From positions 1 through 64,000 of the forward strand of contig DASZOU010000021.1 of the NCBI GenBank assembly GCA_035550655.1: 64,000 bases of DNA. Reading direction: 5' to 3'. Of this stretch, positions 9,204-18,094 are shown piece by piece (positions within the stretch are counted from its first letter, which is position 1; each line of letters begins with the position of its first letter). The stretch is from DASZTV01 sp035550655 (GTDB lineage: Bacteria; Actinomycetota; Actinomycetes; JAFAQI01). The notes beneath the pieces are model-generated. The model ran no database searches, was not told the DNA's origin, and worked only from the letters and a program-made list of their open reading frames with translations. Position numbers and translations under genes: made by a program.

Positions 9204-10625
9204 TCAGGACCCGATGTTCGTCATCACGTGCTTGATCCGGGTGTAGTCCTCGAACCCGTACATCGACAGGTCCTTGCCGTAGCCGGAGTGCTTGAAGCCG
9301 CCGTGCGGCATCTCGGCGACGAGTGGAATGTGCGTGTTGATCCACACACAGCCGAAGTCGAGCCCTTTCGCCATTCGCATTGCCCGGCCGTGGTCCTTCG
9401 TCCATACCGAGGAGGCCAGGCCGTACTTCACGCCGTTCGCCCAGCGCATCGCCTCGGCCTCGTCGCTGAACCGCTGGACGGTGATCACCGGCCCGAAGAT
9501 CTCGTCCTTAACGAGCTCGTCGTCTTGCCGGAGGTCCGCAACGACCGTAGGCGCGTAGAAATACCCCTTGGAACCGACCCGCTCGCCGCCGGTGCGCACG
9601 GTGGCATGCGACGGGACGCGGTCGATGAAGCCGCTCACCCGGTCGAGCTGGTTTGCGTTGTTGAGCGGGCCGAAGTCGGGTTCTTCCGCGGGCGGGCCCA
9701 CCGTCTGCTCGCGCGCCGCTTCGGTCAGCGCATCGACGAAGTCGCCATAGACGTCGGGGCCGGCGAGCACACGTGTCGCCGCGGTGCAGTCCTGGCCGGC
9801 GTTGAAGTATCCCGCCACTGAGATGCCCTCGACCGCCGCCTCGATGTCGGCGTCGTCGAAGACGATGCACGGCGCCTTGCCGCCGAGCTCGAGATGCACC
9901 CGCTTGAGGTCGACCGCAGCGGCGGCGGCAACTTCGCCTCCGGCGCGCACACTGCCGGTGATCGACACCATCTGCGGGACCGGGTGGGTCACGAGCGCCC
10001 GACCGGTGTCGCGATCGCCGCACACCACGTTGAAGACACCCGGCGGCAGGAACTCAGCCGCGAGCTCCGCCAGCATCAGCGTGCTCACCGGAGTCGTGTC
10101 AGACGGTTTGAGCACGACGGCGTTGCCCGCAGCGATGGCTGGCGCGAACTTCCAGATCGCCATCATCATGGGGTAGTTCCACGGGGTGACCTGGGCGCAT
10201 ACGCCGACCGGCTCGCGACGAATCATCGAGGTGTGCCCGCTCATGTACTCGCCGGCGGCGCGGCCCTCGAGCACCCGAGCGGCGCCGGCGAAGAACCTGA
10301 TCTGGTCGACCGCAGGCGGGATCTCCTCGGACAACGTCAGGCCGCGAGGCTTTCCGGTGTTGCGGCACTCCGCGTCGACGATCGCATCGGCGTTCGCTTC
10401 GATGGCATCCGCGATTCGAAGCAGCGCCCGCGACCGCTCGGAGGGAGTGGTCTCCCGCCACACCTCGAAGCCCGCCTCAGCGGCGGCCATCGCGGCTTGC
10501 ACGTCGGCCTCGCCCGAGACCGGTGCCTGCGCGTACGGCTCCCCGGTCGAGGGATCGACGACCTCGCTCGTCCGCCCACCCTTTGCACCGACGTGTTCGC
10601 CATTGACGAAGTTGCGCAGCTCCAC
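9204..10625 (-). CDS. Gamma-aminobutyraldehyde dehydrogenase (PatD-like)
   Basis: NAD(P)-dependent aldehyde dehydrogenase, most like E. coli PatD/YdcW, which oxidises 4-aminobutanal from putrescine to GABA. 473 residues from GTG 10625 (VELRNFVNGEH), the same length as I recall for PatD. Key motifs are ELGGKAPCIVFDDAD (general-base Glu), FNAGQDCTAATRV (catalytic Cys) and a C-terminal MPHGGFKHSGYGKDLSMYG typical of this subfamily. It is transcribed divergently from the aminotransferase (66 bases between starts). The aminotransferase could make the aldehyde that this enzyme oxidises. Confidence 0.88.
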   Translation of the reverse strand: MELRNFVNGEHVGAKGGRTSEVVDPSTGEPYAQAPVSGEADVQAAMAAAEAGFEVWRETTPSERSRALLRIADAIEANADAIVDAECRNTGKPRGLTLSEEIPPAVDQIRFFAGAARVLEGRAAGEYMSGHTSMIRREPVGVCAQVTPWNYPMMMAIWKFAPAIAAGNAVVLKPSDTTPVSTLMLAELAAEFLPPGVFNVVCGDRDTGRALVTHPVPQMVSITGSVRAGGEVAAAAAVDLKRVHLELGGKAPCIVFDDADIEAAVEGISVAGYFNAGQDCTAATRVLAGPDVYGDFVDALTEAAREQTVGPPAEEPDFGPLNNANQLDRVSGFIDRVPSHATVRTGGERVGSKGYFYAPTVVADLRQDDELVKDEIFGPVITVQRFSDEAEAMRWANGVKYGLASSVWTKDHGRAMRMAKGLDFGCVWINTHIPLVAEMPHGGFKHSGYGKDLSMYGFEDYTRIKHVMTNIGS

Positions 10626-10691
10626 GTCGCCATCCTGCCGCCGCGACGGGTCTACTGTCGATGTGAAGCTGATCTTGTACGGAGGCGCTCG

Positions 10692-12050
10692 ATGACCGCT
10701 TTGTCCGATGCGGCCCGCCGCCATCTCTGGATGCACTTCACCCGGCTCGGGTCATACGCCGAGCACGAAGTGCCGATGATCGAGCGCGGCGAAGGCGCGT
10801 ACGTGTGGGACAGCCACGGCAAGCGCTACCTCGACGGATTGTCCGGATTGTTCGTCGTACAGGCCGGTCACGGGCGCCAAGAGCTCGGCGAGGCCGCGGC
10901 GAAGCAGTCCGCACAGCTGGGCTACTTCCCGCTGTGGGGCTACGCCCATCCCAGCGCGGTCGAGCTCGCCGAGCGACTCGCGTCCTACACCCCGGGCGAC
11001 CTCAACCGCGTGTTCTTCACGACGGGGGGATCGGAGGCAGTCGAGAGCGCGTGGAAGCTGGCGCGCCAGTACTTCCGCATGATCGGCCAACCCGGCCGCT
11101 ACAAGGTGCTCAGCCGCTACATCGCCTATCACGGCACGACGATGGGTGCGCTCGCCATCACCGGCGTCCCTGCGATCAAGGCGCCCTTCGAGCCTCTCGT
11201 TCCCGGCGGGGTGCGGGTGCCGAACACCGACTTCTACCGCGCGCCCGAGCACGGCGACGACCTCGAGCGCTTCGGCGTCTGGGCGGCCGACGAGATCGAA
11301 CGAACCATCCTGCGCGAAGGTCCGGAATCCGTCGCTGCCGTCTTCCTCGAGCCGGTGCAGAACTCAGGCGGCTGCTTCACACCACCCCCCGGCTACTTCG
11401 CGCGCGTGCGCGAGATCTGCGACCGGTACGGCGTCCTGCTCGTCAGCGATGAGGTCATCTGCGCATTCGGCCGACTCGGACACTGGTTCGGCGCGCAACG
11501 CTACGGCTACGTACCGGACATCATCACGGTCGCGAAGGGAATAACGAGCGGCTACGCCCCGCTCGCCGCGATGATCGTCTCGGATCGGCTGATCGAGCCG
11601 TTCTTGTCCGGCACCGCCTCGTTCCTGCACGGCATCACCTTCGCCGGGCATCCGGTCTCGAGCGCCGTCGCCCTCGCGAACCTCGACATCTTCGAGCGGG
11701 AAGACCTCCTCGGCCACGTCCGCGCGAACGAATCCGCGTTCCGGGCCACCCTCGACCAGCTCGCTGAGCTGCCCATCGTCGGTGACATCCGAGGCGACGG
11801 TTACTTCTACGGAATCGAGCTCGTCAAGGACAAGGCGACGCGCGAGACGTTCGACGACGCTGACAGCGAGCGCCTGCTCCGGGGCTTTCTCTCTCCCGCC
11901 CTGTTCGAAGCCGGCCTCATCTGTCGCTGCGACGACCGGGGTGATCCGGTGATCCAGCTCGCCCCGCCACTGATCTGCGACCAGACGCAGTTCGACGAGA
12001 TCACCGACGTGCTCAAGACGGTGCTGACCGAAGCGTGGAAGCAGATCTGA
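10692..12050 (+). CDS. Class III PLP-dependent aminotransferase (putrescine/omega-amino type)
   Basis: PLP enzyme of aminotransferase class III, probably moving the amino group of a diamine or omega-amino acid to a keto acid. 452 residues. The ATG at 10692 follows GGAGG at 10681-10685 with good spacing. Motifs are YLDGLSGLFVVQAGHGR near the N-terminus, TGGSEAVESAWKLARQYF, DEVICAFGRLGHWFG (the Asp that binds the PLP ring nitrogen) and TVAKGITSGYAPL (the PLP-binding Lys). The family includes SpuC-like putrescine-pyruvate transaminases. It overlaps the downstream oxidoreductase by 16 bases, so the two are coupled. Confidence 0.88.
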   Translation: MTALSDAARRHLWMHFTRLGSYAEHEVPMIERGEGAYVWDSHGKRYLDGLSGLFVVQAGHGRQELGEAAAKQSAQLGYFPLWGYAHPSAVELAERLASYTPGDLNRVFFTTGGSEAVESAWKLARQYFRMIGQPGRYKVLSRYIAYHGTTMGALAITGVPAIKAPFEPLVPGGVRVPNTDFYRAPEHGDDLERFGVWAADEIERTILREGPESVAAVFLEPVQNSGGCFTPPPGYFARVREICDRYGVLLVSDEVICAFGRLGHWFGAQRYGYVPDIITVAKGITSGYAPLAAMIVSDRLIEPFLSGTASFLHGITFAGHPVSSAVALANLDIFEREDLLGHVRANESAFRATLDQLAELPIVGDIRGDGYFYGIELVKDKATRETFDDADSERLLRGFLSPALFEAGLICRCDDRGDPVIQLAPPLICDQTQFDEITDVLKTVLTEAWKQI

Positions 12051-13378
12051 GCCCACCCGGCACAACCAACCCGCTGTGGCTCGACACCTGCGGTGACGAC
12101 CTTTCGCCTCGGCCCGCGCTGCCGGGAGACCGCGACGCCGACATCGCCATCGTCGGCGCCGGCTACACCGGCCTGTGGACCGCTCACCACCTGCTACGGC
12201 ACGACCCGACGCTTCGAGTCGTGGTTCTCGAGCGCGAGACGGCCGGGTGGGGCGCGTCCGGGCGCAACGGCGGCTGGTGCTCCGCGCTGTTTCCGACGTC
12301 GTGGCATCGGCTCGGACAACGACACGGCACGGATGCCGCCCAGCGGATGCGAGCCGTCTTGCGCCGCACGGTCGGGGACGTCGGCGACTGGTGCGGCGAG
12401 CACGGCGTGGACTTTGTTCGCGGCGGGACGCTCACGCTCGCCAGGGGCAGCGCCCAGGTGGCACGACTCCACCGCAACGAGGGGTGGCTGACGGCAACGG
12501 AGGCGCAGAACCGAGTTCACGCGACGAACGTCGATGGCGGCGTCTTCGATCCGCACTGCGCAGCACTGCATCCGGCGAAGCTGGTCCGAGCGCTGGCGCG
12601 CACGGTCGAGTCACAGGGCGGGGTGATCTTCGAACAGACGGCGGTGCAATCGCTCATGTCCGGCCGCGTGCAGACCTCTGTCGGAGCGGTTCGCGCCGAC
12701 GTCGTCGTCCAGGCCACGGAGGGCTACACCTGCGAGCTGCCCGGGCAGCGCCGCTCCCTGGCACCGATCCGGTCGCTCGTCATCGCGACCGCACCACTTC
12801 CGTCGCAGCTGTGGGACGAGATCGGCTGGGATGGCCGCGAGACTCTCGCCGACGACCGGCACGTTGTCGTCTACGCGCAACGCAGCGCCGACGACCGCAT
12901 CGTCCTCGGCGGCCGGGGGGCGCCGTACCGGTTCCGGTCAGGGACCGGCGGGACCGCGGGGTACGCCAAGACGCACGCCGCCCTCGAAGCAGTCCTGCAC
13001 GAGCTGTTCCCGGGCACGGTGGGGCTGCCTCTGACGCACCGATGGGGCGGCGTCCTCGGTGCTCCGCGGGACTGGATGCCCTCCGTGCGGTTCGACGCCC
13101 ACCGTAGGGTCGCCGCCGCGGGTGGCTACGTCGGTGACGGTGTCGCATGCGCGGCACTGGCGGGAAGCACGCTGGCGGACCTGATCCTGCAACGAGCCAC
13201 GGACGACACCACGCTGCCGTGGGTCGGCCACCGGTCACCTCGCTGGGAGCCCGAACCGTTTCGCTGGGCCGGGATCTCCGCACTCAACGCCGTGATGGCG
13301 TCGGCCGATCGCGGCGAGCGGAGAACGGGCAAACCCTCCCGCCGCGCTGCCGCCGTACAGGGACTGATCGGCGGCTAG
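12035..13378 (+). CDS. FAD-dependent amine oxidoreductase (DAO family, PuuB-like)
   Basis: FAD-dependent oxidoreductase of the D-amino-acid oxidase/glycine oxidase superfamily (PF01266). 447 residues. A short N-terminal lead (LWLDTCGDDLSPRPALPGDR) precedes the FAD dinucleotide-binding motif IAIVGAGYTGLWTAHHL, with VVLERETAGWGASGRNGG following. The S/GxRNGG segment is where relatives such as gamma-glutamylputrescine oxidase have ASGRNGG. No gamma-glutamylputrescine synthetase or hydrolase lies nearby, so the true substrate may be a free amine. The start ATG overlaps the aminotransferase end, and the gene ends 7 bases before the convergent secreted-protein gene. Confidence 0.85.
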   Translation: MEADLSPPGTTNPLWLDTCGDDLSPRPALPGDRDADIAIVGAGYTGLWTAHHLLRHDPTLRVVVLERETAGWGASGRNGGWCSALFPTSWHRLGQRHGTDAAQRMRAVLRRTVGDVGDWCGEHGVDFVRGGTLTLARGSAQVARLHRNEGWLTATEAQNRVHATNVDGGVFDPHCAALHPAKLVRALARTVESQGGVIFEQTAVQSLMSGRVQTSVGAVRADVVVQATEGYTCELPGQRRSLAPIRSLVIATAPLPSQLWDEIGWDGRETLADDRHVVVYAQRSADDRIVLGGRGAPYRFRSGTGGTAGYAKTHAALEAVLHELFPGTVGLPLTHRWGGVLGAPRDWMPSVRFDAHRRVAAAGGYVGDGVACAALAGSTLADLILQRATDDTTLPWVGHRSPRWEPEPFRWAGISALNAVMASADRGERRTGKPSRRAAAVQGLIGG

Positions 13379-13385
13379 CGACCGG

Positions 13386-14102
13386 TCAGCCGCTGTTGCG
13401 GAACGTCAGTGTGAAGTTCTGATCGGCACTCAAGTGGCTGGCGGTGACGAGCGTGGTGCCGTTCTTCACCCAGATGTAACGGTGAGCGTGGTTCGAGCCG
13501 AGCGGCTGGTTGTCGATCTGGACATTGGTGACCTGGGTCTTCGTGAACGGGTCGAGCGGCCCCGCGACGCCGTCGACGTTGACGCTGTTGTCACCGATGA
13601 AGGTCTGGCTGGCGATCTTTCCGGCGCCGACATGAGACCTGGAGACGCTCGTCGTCGTGTCATCGATCGTGACCTTGGTCTGAGCCGACGTCACCTTCAC
13701 CGAGACCACCACAACATCGCCGGGCGTGAAGGTGACCAGGCCACCCTGCACCGTCTTGTCGTTCACGATGAACACCGACTGGTAGAACGGGTTGCCGTTC
13801 TCGCAGGCGACACCAACTCCGCCACCTGACGTGCGATGCGTGCCGGTCTGCTGGTTGATGTTGGAGTACACGAGCACCGACGGGCCGACGCCGCCGAACT
13901 TGTGGTCGCAGGTGATCGTCGGTACGACGAACGTCGCGGTGACGTACTTGATGTGAGCGTTCGGCTTCGACACCTCGTACCCGGCGAAGATCGCGCTGTG
14001 CCTCGCCGGCGCGGCGGCACCCACGGCGGCTCCCAGGAAACCGGGCGCGAGGCCCAACAGCGCCGTCGCCATCACCGTGGCTGCGGTTGCGGACCGCTTC
14101 AT
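13386..14102 (-). CDS. Secreted protein, possibly eqolisin (G1 peptidase)-like fold
   Basis: 238 residues. The start ATG at 14102 (MKRSATAATVM) is preceded by GGAGG with 5 bases between. An N-terminal Sec signal peptide runs to about residue 33 (ALLGLAPGFLGAAVGAAAPA), so the protein is exported. The mature part begins FAGYEVS and contains ATFVVPTITC, a second Cys in VACENGN, and FTPGDVVVVSVKV. This order resembles G1 peptidases (WxGY, FxVP, PGD), but the position where eqolisins carry catalytic Glu reads FYQSVFIVND, so activity is doubtful. Family assignment is tentative. It lies just downstream of rlmN on the same strand and could be read from that operon. Confidence 0.6.
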   Translation of the reverse strand: MKRSATAATVMATALLGLAPGFLGAAVGAAAPARHSAIFAGYEVSKPNAHIKYVTATFVVPTITCDHKFGGVGPSVLVYSNINQQTGTHRTSGGGVGVACENGNPFYQSVFIVNDKTVQGGLVTFTPGDVVVVSVKVTSAQTKVTIDDTTTSVSRSHVGAGKIASQTFIGDNSVNVDGVAGPLDPFTKTQVTNVQIDNQPLGSNHAHRYIWVKNGTTLVTASHLSADQNFTLTFRNSG

Positions 14103-14131
14103 CAGATCCTCCATGACAGTCGTGGGCCGAC

Positions 14132-15169
14132 CTACTGCAAGACCGTGGCTGCAAGCTGGCCGCACGCCCCGTCGATCTCCCGCCCCCTGGTGTCCCTCAC
14201 GGTAGTCGGCACGCCGTATGACCGCAGGATCCGCACCATCTCGCCCTCTCGCTCGGGCGTGGTCGAGGTCCACTTCGACCCAGGCGTCGGGTTGAGCGGG
14301 ATGAGATTGACGTGCGCGAGCTTGCCGGCGAGCAGCGAACCGAGCAGGTGCGCCCGCTCGGGCTGGTCGTTGATGTCGCGGATCATCGCGTACTCCAACG
14401 AGACTCGGCGTCCTGAGATGCGGGCATATCGCCAGGCCGCGTCGAGTACCTCTGCCACCTTCCACCTCAGGTTGATCGGGACCAGCGTGTCCCGCAGCTC
14501 GTCGTCAGGGGCGTGCAGGGACACCGCGAGCGTCACCTTCAGACCCTCGGCCGCCAGGCTGTCGATGCCGGGGACCAGCCCGACGGTGGACACGGTGATG
14601 TGCCGTTGGCCGATCCCCAACCCGCTCGGCATCGGATCAGTCAGACGTCGAAGCGCCCGGATCAGCGCGGGGTAGTTGGCAAGCGGTTCGCCCATCCCCA
14701 TGAAGACGACGTTGTCGACCTCTCCCCGTCCCCCGATGACCACCTGCTCGACGATCTCCGCCGTGGAGAGGTTGCGGGTCAAGCCCGCTTGACCGGTGGC
14801 ACAGAACGGGCATCCCATCCCGCAGCCGGCCTGCGAGGACACGCACATCGTGACCCGGTCCGGGTAGCGCATCAGCACGCTCTCGACGAGCGAGCCGTCA
14901 ACCAGGCGCCACAATGTCTTGCGGGTCTTGCCGTCGTCGCACTCGACGGTTCGGACGTCCTCCAGCAGCACCGGCAGGAACGCGCCCGCGAGTCGCTCGC
15001 GAGCTGCCGCCGGGACATCGGTCATCGCTGCGACATCGCGGTGATGCGCAAAGTAGTTCCGCGACAGCTGTTCGGCGCGGTAGCCGGGCTCACCGACCTC
15101 GATCAACGCTGCCCGACGCTCGTCCGCGTCGAGATCGGCGAGATGACGCGGCGGCTTGTGCGGCCTCAT
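14132..15169 (-). CDS. rlmN: 23S rRNA (A2503-C2)/tRNA (A37) methyltransferase RlmN
   Basis: Radical-SAM dual-specificity methyltransferase that methylates C2 of A2503 in 23S rRNA and A37 in some tRNAs. 345 residues. The radical-SAM cluster motif is CGMGCPFC in QAGCGMGCPFCATGQAG. The SAM-binding GMGEPLANY is intact, and the second catalytic cysteine is in the C-terminal DGACGQLAA, needed for the methyl-cysteine mechanism. It overlaps cdsA by 4 bases, continuing the rpsB-tsf-pyrH-frr-cdsA-rlmN operon. Confidence 0.97.
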   Translation of the reverse strand: MRPHKPPRHLADLDADERRAALIEVGEPGYRAEQLSRNYFAHHRDVAAMTDVPAAARERLAGAFLPVLLEDVRTVECDDGKTRKTLWRLVDGSLVESVLMRYPDRVTMCVSSQAGCGMGCPFCATGQAGLTRNLSTAEIVEQVVIGGRGEVDNVVFMGMGEPLANYPALIRALRRLTDPMPSGLGIGQRHITVSTVGLVPGIDSLAAEGLKVTLAVSLHAPDDELRDTLVPINLRWKVAEVLDAAWRYARISGRRVSLEYAMIRDINDQPERAHLLGSLLAGKLAHVNLIPLNPTPGSKWTSTTPEREGEMVRILRSYGVPTTVRDTRGREIDGACGQLAATVLQ

Positions 15170-15996
15170 GTGTGCAGCGGCGCGAACGCGGCGAGTAGGG
15201 CCCAGGCGGTCGGGGCGGAAGGCAACAGCGAGTCGAGGCGATCCATCAAGCCGCCGTGACCCGGCAACAAGGTGCCCATGTCCTTGATGCCGAGATCCCG
15301 CTTGATCGTCGACTCACCGAGGTCGCCGAGCGTGGCAGTCGTGACCATGGCAAGGCCGAACAGCACCCCCTGCCACCAGTCGACGTGCAGCAGCGTCGTG
15401 CACAGCAGCCAGCCGATGAACGCGCACATCGCGACTGAGCCGGCGAGACCCTCAACGGACTTCTTCGGGCTGATTCGCGGCGCCAACGGGTGCTTGCCGA
15501 ACAACGCACCGACCGCGTATCCGCCGACATCGCTGGCAACCACCGTCGCGACGAAACAGGTGACCCGCCGATCGCCATCGTGAGGGGCGAGAAGCAACGC
15601 CGCGAATCCCGCGAGGAATCCGACGTAGACAAGCGCCATGACGCCCGTGGCGAAGTCGGCGACGAGCCCGTCAGCACCGCTCCAGATCCGCCAGACGAGG
15701 ATCAGCGGGATGGTGAGAAGCATGGCCGTCGTCATCGCCTCGCGGCCGTCCGCGAATCCGACGCACAGAATCGCGGTGGAACCCGCCAGCAGCGGGATGA
15801 GCGGCGGGTGCATGTCCTTCGCACTCAGGCCACGCACGAGCTCCTGCATGCCGAGCCCGATCGCTATCACCACGACGGCAAGAAACGCGGGCCGGTAGAG
15901 GTACAGCGTGGTCAGGATCAGCGCGCCGAGGCCGAGGCCGACCCCGATGGCGACGGGGACGTTACGCCCCGCCCGGCCAGACGCCTCGTTGGTCAT
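15166..15996 (-). CDS. cdsA: Phosphatidate cytidylyltransferase
   Basis: Makes CDP-diacylglycerol from phosphatidate and CTP at the membrane, the branch point for anionic phospholipids. 276 residues with about seven transmembrane helices. The C-terminal signature is intact: ESTIKRDLGIKDMGTLLPGH followed by GGLMDRLDS, which matches the CDP-DAG synthase S-x27-KR-x3-D-x3-PGHGG-x2-DR-x-D pattern. ATG/GTGA overlaps of 4 bases with frr upstream and rlmN downstream show tight coupling. Confidence 0.97.
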   Translation of the reverse strand: MTNEASGRAGRNVPVAIGVGLGLGALILTTLYLYRPAFLAVVVIAIGLGMQELVRGLSAKDMHPPLIPLLAGSTAILCVGFADGREAMTTAMLLTIPLILVWRIWSGADGLVADFATGVMALVYVGFLAGFAALLLAPHDGDRRVTCFVATVVASDVGGYAVGALFGKHPLAPRISPKKSVEGLAGSVAMCAFIGWLLCTTLLHVDWWQGVLFGLAMVTTATLGDLGESTIKRDLGIKDMGTLLPGHGGLMDRLDSLLPSAPTAWALLAAFAPLHT

Positions 15997-16550
15997 ACTT
16001 CGAGCAGTTCGGCTTCCTTCGACCGCAACGCCTCGTCAACCTGCTCGACGTAGCCGTGGGTCGTCTTCTCGAGCTCTTTCTCCGCTCGCGCAACGTCGTC
16101 CTCGCCGACCTCTCCGTCCTTGACCAGCTTGTCGAGCGCTTCCTTCGCGTGCCGGCGGATGTTGCGGATCGAGACCCGCCCCTCCTCCGCCTTGTGGCGC
16201 GCGACCTTGATCATCTCGCGACGCCGCTCCTCCGTGAGCTGCGGGAACACCACCCGGATGATCGTGCCGTCGCTCGTCGGGTTGACCCCGAGGTCGCTGT
16301 CACGGATGGCCTTCTCGATCGCCGACAGCGACCCCTTGTCGTACGGCGAGATGATCGCCATCCGCGGCTCGGGCACGTTGAACGAGGCAAGCTGGTTCAC
16401 CGGAGTCGGCGTGCCGTAGTAGTCGACCACGATCTTCGAGAACATCTGCGGCGTCGCTCGACCAGTGCGGATGGTCGCGAGGTCGTCATGGAGAACCGCA
16501 ACTGCCTTCTCCATCTTCTCCTCGGCCTCGAACATCGTCTCGTCGATCAA
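15993..16550 (-). CDS. frr: Ribosome recycling factor
   Basis: Splits post-termination ribosomes together with EF-G. 185 residues, the standard RRF length, with the three-helix-bundle sequence (TIRTGRATPQMFSKI near residue 30 and RRHAKEALDKLVKDGEVGED in the C-terminal half). Four-base overlaps with pyrH upstream and cdsA downstream. Essential housekeeping gene in the pyrH-frr-cdsA order common in actinobacteria. Confidence 0.98.
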   Translation of the reverse strand: MIDETMFEAEEKMEKAVAVLHDDLATIRTGRATPQMFSKIVVDYYGTPTPVNQLASFNVPEPRMAIISPYDKGSLSAIEKAIRDSDLGVNPTSDGTIIRVVFPQLTEERRREMIKVARHKAEEGRVSIRNIRRHAKEALDKLVKDGEVGEDDVARAEKELEKTTHGYVEQVDEALRSKEAELLEV

Positions 16551-17275
16551 GCTGGCCCTCCATCCACGATCGTGCCGATGTTCTCACCACGCACCGCTCG
16601 CGCGATGTTCCCCTCGACCAGCAGGTCGAAGACCACGATCGGCAGCGAGTTGTCCATGCAGAGGGTGAACGCGGTGAGGTCGGCGACCTTGAGCTCGCGG
16701 GCGAGGACCTCCGAGTACGTGATGTGCTCGAACCGCTTGGCGGCTGGGTTCGACCGCGGGTCGTCGTCGTACACCCCGTCGACCGCCTTGGCCATCAACA
16801 GCACCTCGGCGCCGATCTCCAGCGCTCGCTGCGCAGCGGTGGTGTCGGTGGAGAAGAAGGGCGCCCCTAGCCCGGCGCCGAAGATCACGACCCGGCCCTT
16901 CTCGAGGTGCCGGATCGCGCGACGCGGAACGTACGGCTCCGCGACCTGACCCATCATGATCGCCGTCTGCACCCGCGTCTCGACGCCTTGCTTCTCCAGG
17001 AAGTCCTGCAGCGCCAAGCAGTTCATGACCGTGCCGAGCATGCCCATGTAGTCGGCGCGGCCGCGGTCCATCCCGCGCTCGGAGAGCTCGAGACCCCGGA
17101 AGAAGTTGCCGCCACCGATGACGACGGCAACCTGCACCCCGCTGCTGACGACGTCGGCGATCTGCCGGGCGACGTCCTGCACGACATCCGGGTCGACGCC
17201 GACCGAGCCGCCGCCGAACATCTCCCCGCCCAGCTTGAGCAGGACGCGGCCCCACCGTGCCGGCGAGTCAGCCAT
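16547..17275 (-). CDS. pyrH: UMP kinase
   Basis: Phosphorylates UMP to UDP. Bacterial-type hexameric kinase of the amino acid kinase fold. 242 residues. Motifs are LLKLGGEMFGG near residue 12 (phosphate loop), VVIGGGNFFRG, and LLMAKAVDGVYDDDPRSNP for nucleotide binding. It begins 3 bases after tsf stops and overlaps frr by 4 bases. Confidence 0.98.
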   Translation of the reverse strand: MADSPARWGRVLLKLGGEMFGGGSVGVDPDVVQDVARQIADVVSSGVQVAVVIGGGNFFRGLELSERGMDRGRADYMGMLGTVMNCLALQDFLEKQGVETRVQTAIMMGQVAEPYVPRRAIRHLEKGRVVIFGAGLGAPFFSTDTTAAQRALEIGAEVLLMAKAVDGVYDDDPRSNPAAKRFEHITYSEVLARELKVADLTAFTLCMDNSLPIVVFDLLVEGNIARAVRGENIGTIVDGGPA

Positions 17276-17278
17276 GCG

Positions 17279-18094
17279 TCAGGCGCCCACCGCGAACCGG
17301 ACGTACTTGGTGATCTTCACGCCGGCCTCGTCGAGCACGGCCTGGACCGACTTCTTGTTGTCCCGGACGTAGGCCTGGTCGAGCAGGACGTTGTCCTTGT
17401 AGAAGCCGGTCAGCCGGCCCTCCACGATCTTCGGCAGCGCCTGCTCCGGCTTGCCCTCCTCGCGGGCGGTCGCCTCGGCGATCCGGCGCTCGTTGGCGAC
17501 CGTCTCCTCCGGGACGTCGTCGCGGGTGAGGTACGGCGGGTTGTACGTCGCGATCTGCATCGCCACGCCGCGCGCCGTCTCGGCGTCATCGCCCTCGAAC
17601 TGCACCAGTACGCCGATCTGCGGCGGCAGGTCGGTGGCGCGCTTGTGCAGGTAGGTCGTCGTCTTGCCTTCGAAGACCGCGACGTCGCCGAGCGCGAGCT
17701 TCTCGCCGATGACCGCCGACGTCTGCTCGATCGCCTGCTCCACGGTGCGACCGTCCGCGAGCGTCGCCTGCGCGAGTGCCTCGGCGTCAGCGGGGTGCGT
17801 CGAGGCGGCGAGCGCGACGATGTCCGCTGCGAGGCTCTGGAACTCCTCGTTCTTCGCCACGAAGTCGGTTTCGCTGGCGAGCGAGATCATCGCGCCCTCA
17901 GCGGCCACAACCAGGCCGTTGGTGGCATCGCGCTCGCCGCTGCGCTTCGCTGCCTTGGCGGCACCCTTCACCCGAAGGATCTCCACCGCCTTGTCGAAGT
18001 CGCCGTCGGCCTCTTCCAGGGCCTTCTTGCAGTCCATCATCCCCGCGCCGGTGGCGTCGCGGAGCTTCTTCACGTCAGCAGCGCTGACAGCCAT
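17279..18094 (-). CDS. tsf: Translation elongation factor Ts
   Basis: Guanine nucleotide exchange factor for EF-Tu. 271 residues, the long form with both core subdomains. The N-terminal UBA-like domain reads DVKKLRDATGAGMMDCKKAL, and the core contains the conserved SETDFVAKNEEF that touches EF-Tu. The start codon shares one base with the rpsB stop (TGATG), so translation is coupled to ribosomal protein S2. Confidence 0.98.
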   Translation of the reverse strand: MAVSAADVKKLRDATGAGMMDCKKALEEADGDFDKAVEILRVKGAAKAAKRSGERDATNGLVVAAEGAMISLASETDFVAKNEEFQSLAADIVALAASTHPADAEALAQATLADGRTVEQAIEQTSAVIGEKLALGDVAVFEGKTTTYLHKRATDLPPQIGVLVQFEGDDAETARGVAMQIATYNPPYLTRDDVPEETVANERRIAEATAREEGKPEQALPKIVEGRLTGFYKDNVLLDQAYVRDNKKSVQAVLDEAGVKITKYVRFAVGA

